A DNA stretch of 41,489 bases from Vitrella brassicaformis. Its lineage: Eukaryota; Sar; Vitrellaceae. A program made the position numbers and the translations under genes. The notes beneath the pieces were generated by a model, which was not told where the DNA came from, did no database searches, and saw only the letters and a list, made by a program, of their open reading frames with translations. Of the stretch, positions 37,697 through 41,489 are shown one piece after another (the first letter of the stretch is position 1; every line of letters starts with the position of its first letter). The stretch covers positions 301,515 to 343,003 of the forward strand of contig CDMY01000531.1 in assembly GCA_001179505.1 (NCBI GenBank). Direction: 5' to 3'.

Positions 37697-39913
37697 ATGC
37701 AGGCCGCCTCTGCCAGCACGTCGTCCACATCGGCCTCCTCGTCGTCGGCTGCCAACGGCCCTCTGTCGCTTGACACCATCGACCGTGACACACTCATCAC
37801 TCTGCTCAAGCGAAAAGAAAAAGGCCTCAAGAGCCAGACCAACAAGCTGCTCAAGGCCGAGGAGGGGTATGTCAAGGTCGTCAAGGAGAAGCGGCTGCTC
37901 GAGGAGGCCGTCACGCCCTTCGTCGCGGCCATCACGGTGCACGAGGGGCACACCGGCGTGTTCAGGGCGAACCCGCTGGTGCAGGCGCCTTCTGGTAGCG
38001 ATGATAAGGGTGGCGGCGGCAGCCAAGAGAGCCTAGATCTGGAGCAGCTGCAGCTGCTCTTTAGGTACGCGGAGGTTCATGTCGGCGGTGTTCCTGTGCA
38101 CTCCATGTCTGAGTGTGTGAATGCAGTGAGCTTCGCGAGTATGTGAGTCGGAGCCTGCAGGACCGGGAGACGATCCTGCAGTTCCTGCAGATGATCTTCC
38201 CCAACGACACAAGCATTGCCCACATGCTGCAGCACTCAGCATCAGGGGCGGGAGCTGGCAGCAGGTCTGGTGGGCTGGATTTCGACCTCCTGCGAGCCAA
38301 GTGGATGGCGTATGAGGAGCTGAGCAGCGAGTCGATCGCGGCTGTGCAGACGGCCGCACGAGAGGCCATCAAAACGCACGAGCAGCAGATGGAAGAGGTA
38401 GGCAAATAGGTCAGCACCCACCCATGTTTCCCTTGTGTGTGCGTATGTGGCATGTGGCTATCATCAGGTGTTGTACGAGAAGAACGAGCTGGACCTTCGC
38501 GTCAAGGATCTGGAGGCGTCCCTCCAGCAGATACACAAGGAGAAGGCCCAGCTGCTCCTCTCGCACCTCAAGGCACGGCCACACGGCCACGGCCATCACC
38601 ACATCGCCCCAACAACAGGCCTCCAGCCACGCAACCCCGTCTCAGACACGGATGAAGACATCGAGAGGGAGGTGGAGACGCAGTCGTGCGGCGTCCAGAC
38701 AGGGGGAGGGGAGGAGTCGGACGATGCGGACCTCCAGCCGCGCACAGCGCCTGCAGTGTGTGTAGAGATGGGTGTGCAGGCGGCTGGGGACGCCAATGAG
38801 AGGGAGAAGGAGGCGGCCAGGCTGAGGAGTGAGAGGGACAAGCTGAGGGAAGAGCTGCAGACCACCAAGGCACAGGTACGTTGCTGGGTGGCTGGGTGGG
38901 CGATCGATTCGGATTGGCTACCACCGTTTGTCCCTTGGCTGTCAGTGTCGGGAGCTGCTCCGGGACCAGGAGAAGCTCAAAGCCCGTCTCCAACTCAGCC
39001 CCGCCCCACTCCCGCCCCAACCGACCACCCAAGCTCCTTCACAATCACCCTCACCCCCACCAGCAGCAGCAACGTCATCATCATCAGCGTCAGCAGCAGC
39101 AGCAGCAGCCCCTCCCCCCCTCCCCCCTCTCGCCCCGTTTGACGCCGTCGGTGTGGGCGGCAATGGGATGGGCTACCCTGACGCGACGCTGCAGGACCTG
39201 ATGCTCCTGGACGATGTGGCAGAGCGGCAGGCCAGGGCCGAGATGAAACTTGCAGAGATGCGGCAGACGCTCGCGGTGAGATAGACGACGAGAGGGAGAG
39301 GGTGACGTGGGGAGAGTGTGTGTATGCGGTTGATCTGGTTAGGAAGCGGACCGGACCATTGCTCTGGGCCAGCAGCAGGAGAAAGTGCTCAAGGTGACCA
39401 CGAGACACACACATACACAGGCCCCCAGCACACACAAGGCATCACGCGTTTGCTTGTATGTATCACCATCTGTGCAGGCGCGCATCCGTGAGTTGGAGGG
39501 CGGCAGCAGCCGATCGCAGGTCAACATGGACTACCTCAAGTCGGTCGTCTTCAAGTCAGCCAACCACACACCGGGAGGAAGGGCGGGAGAGAGAGAGATA
39601 AGCCTTTCATTCCATCTCCGTCTCTCCCCGCGTGTGGCTGTGTTAGGTACGCCGAGTACGGCAGCCGCAGCCGGTTCACCGACAGCCGTCAGAAGGCCCT
39701 CCTGCCGGTGCTCGCCACACTGCTCGCATTCGACAAGGTAGGCACCCGCCACACACGGACAGACACAGCAGGGGACAGAGAGAGGAGTGCATGACGTGTG
39801 TGCCGATGGCGTGTCTGCAGGACGAGATGGAGAAGCTGCAGATCGATCCGTCAACGCTGCCGCCGTCCATCCACATGCCGATGGGCAGGACCAACTCACG
39901 GCAGATGACGTGA
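37697..39913 (+). CDS. GRIP-domain coiled-coil golgin
   Basis: Exons: 37697-38064, 38127-38397, 38468-38875, 38946-39275, 39343-39393, 39478-39554, 39647-39737, 39821-39913, giving 562 aa. A Ser/Ala-rich N terminus is followed by charged coiled-coil stretches (LLKRKEKGLKSQTNKLLKAEEG; VLYEKNELDLRVKDLEASL; REKEAARLRSERDKLREEL). A Pro/Ser/Ala linker (38990-39140) precedes a C-terminal GRIP domain split over three exons: VNMDYLKSVVFK with Tyr495, the position that binds Arl1 GTPase in known GRIP golgins, then ALLPVLATLLAFDKDEMEKL. Likely a peripheral trans-Golgi tether. Its last two exons lie in the terminal inverted duplication and are copied at 1845-2107. Confidence 0.88.
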
Positions 39914-40463
39914 CACTGATCGCTGATGCGACGAGGAGAGAGCCGTAAAGGGTGCGGGTGGGGTGCGTCGTGTTTCTAGAGAAACGCATAGCACATTCTT
40001 GAGTGGATAATTGGATGGATGGATGGATGGATGATAAGCTGACGGACGGTTGACTTCTCTCTTGTGCACCGTGAAGGACATGTGTGTGTCTTCACGAGCA
40101 AGCAAGCATTAATTAGCCCGTAGGTCACTCCCACGCTGGGAATTAGCCGACAAATCCACGCGAGACATGAATCAAAAGGACTACGGAATATAAAACGCAG
40201 GCAGCGATGGCGGCTGAGGCCACACTTGTCGTAGTCAGCGTCTCTCTGTCTGTCTGTCTGTCTGTCTGTCGGGCTTCACTACTGCCCTCTGACGCACCGC
40301 ATCCATGTGGCTCGGCTCGCCACGCCCGCTGCACCCACCCGTTGGCCTGCCCTGACTTCACTCCACTACACCACCGACTGCACACACCGCACCGTCCCTC
40401 TCCCCACCCCATCCCATCCCACGTGCGGCTGCGATCGGTCGATAAGTCAGTCCACCCTCTAAT
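39914..40463. other. convergent intergenic spacer between golgin and kinase-like gene
   Basis: 550 bases with (GGAT)n near 40013-40035 and (CTGT)n near 40240-40270. The part up to about 40205 is shared with the left arm; the rest is specific to this side. No gene seen. Confidence 0.5.
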
Positions 40464-41489
40464 CTAGTAGGCACGGGCCATCTGGAGGTAGGCCTCCACC
40501 CTCACACTCACACACACGTCGGCGATGGTCTCGTCGCAGTACTGCCGCACCAGCTGCTTGAGCACCGAGGGCTCTGGTGGCCGGCCCTTGTCGTCGCTGC
40601 TGCAGCACTCGGCCCACAGCGCCACGGCGCGCTCCTGCCGCTCGGTGGTCGACAGCCGCCGGGCCTCCTGCCTGATGTCCGCCACGGCCCTCTGGTACAT
40701 GCCCACCGCACGCCTGGCGGCCTCGTCGCCCAGGTCCGCCTCGGCGAGGTGCCTGAAGTGGTGCAGCACGGCCTGCAGCTTGTCGGTGGCGAAATGGCGG
40801 AGGTGCCCGGCGGACACCGGCAGCTTCCTCTCCTCGTTCACGGCGAATGTGGCGGGGGTGTAGTCGCTGACCTCCTTGACGTCATAGCCCCACTCGTAGC
40901 CGTCGCCCCTCGCCCACGTCTGCAGGTGGTGCAGTGACAGGTTCGGCGGGGCCGGGTGGCTCTGCAGGGAAAGGAAGCGGGTGGGCGGCTGGGGGCCGGG
41001 CGTGCCGTCCTCTCTGCATTTTGCTGTGGGGTGTCGGGCCCACACGACCTTGCGCAGGCTCTCCAGGTCGATGACCTTGAGCCCGCCGGTGGCCTCGTCC
41101 GCCACCAGCAGGTTGCCGTAGTGGTAGTCGTTGTGCGTCACGCCCAGGGCGTGCAGCCCAAGCATGCACAGCAGCACGTTGACCCCCACCACGGCACCGT
41201 AGTCGTCGCTGCCACACGTCGAGTCGAAAATCACGTCCTCGAGCTCCTTGCCTGCACACAGACAGACAGACAGACAGACAGACATACGGATACAGATTGA
41301 GACAGAGAAATGACGCGACACAAACATCTGTCCCTCTTTGTGTAGTGTCTGTCTATCTGTCTCTCTGTCGGCGAGTGAGTGGGAGGGTGCGTACCGTTGC
41401 CGACTTTGTCAAATACGGCGTAGTGGTCGCCGAAGTGGCCCTGCCCCTCTGTCTGCGGCTCTTCGGGCTGCCTGTTGCTGCGGATGTGC
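40464..41489 (-). CDS. kinase-like protein, right copy, 5' end off window
   Basis: Exons (minus): 41489-41395 (continues beyond the edge) and 41251-40464, joined by a 143-base GT-AG intron. The long exon encodes 262 full codons: GKELEDVIFDSTCGSDDYGAVVG, a catalytic loop HNDYHYGNLL, VIDLESL at the DFG position, a Pro-rich insert (about 40960-41030), then a helical tail with WAECCSSDDKGR and EAYLQMARAY-stop. Asp and Asn of the loop and the metal Asp are kept, so activity is plausible; the fold is kinase/APH-like and the substrate unknown. Compared with the left copy, the frame is intact through the Ala-Leu-Trp-Ala region, and the stretch before GHLRHFATDKL reads NEERKLPVSA instead of LLLSFDGPTA. 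Confidence 0.75.

Larger units (their letters stand above)
39651..41489. repeat. right arm of large terminal inverted duplication
   Basis: Reverse complement of 1-2108. It begins inside the penultimate golgin exon (GCCGAGTACGG) and continues to the window edge. About 40210-40463 differs from the left arm, indicating an insertion or replacement in the kinase 3' region. Confidence 0.9.

Overview
This is nuclear DNA of an intron-rich, GC-rich eukaryote, most likely a unicellular alveolate alga. The compact genes, very short intergenic spaces and (TG)n-loaded introns would fit a chromerid such as Vitrella brassicaformis; that species call is inference from style and gene content. The window carries 16 gene models, one gene fragment and one 300-base assembly gap. 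Exon models were built by hand from splice sites (GT-AG, several GC-AG), reading-phase continuity and family similarity. Nearly all phases close exactly.

Layout, left to right. 1-2108 is one arm of a large inverted duplication. It holds a kinase-like gene broken by a 2-base deletion, and the last two exons of a GRIP-domain golgin gene. An unrecognised 406-aa gene follows (2319-4041). Next come three related secreted-protein genes (4481-5432 minus, 5501-7056 plus, 7748-8608 plus). Then come coatomer zeta (9337-10332 minus), a secreted double cupredoxin of the stellacyanin type (10589-12188 plus) and a small basic unknown protein (13544-14251 plus). A mitochondrial-type Hsp70 (15921-19278 minus) contains the gap.

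A complete 25-exon DNA topoisomerase III beta gene (19776-24320 minus) includes an 8-base microexon. It lies head to head with a homocysteine S-methyltransferase gene (24521-26157 plus). A 694-aa protein of unknown function follows (26758-29467 plus). Next is a four-gene mirror-image array of a secreted, Trp/Cys-patterned family (29928-34727). Trm5 tRNA(m1G37) methyltransferase (35158-37158 minus) and the intact GRIP golgin (37697-39913 plus) come next. The second arm of the terminal inverted duplication (39651 to the right edge) carries the 3' end of that golgin gene and the intact-frame kinase-like copy (40464 to edge, minus).

The genes are mostly housekeeping functions acting separately: vesicle coat and Golgi tethering, DNA/RNA topology, mitochondrial folding, tRNA modification and methionine salvage. 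Interspersed are lineage-type secreted families that expand by local, often inverted, duplication. The most interesting signals are the two inverted duplications at different stages of decay, the two Gln-ligated copper domains in one protein, the 8-base microexon and the unusual density of GC-AG introns.
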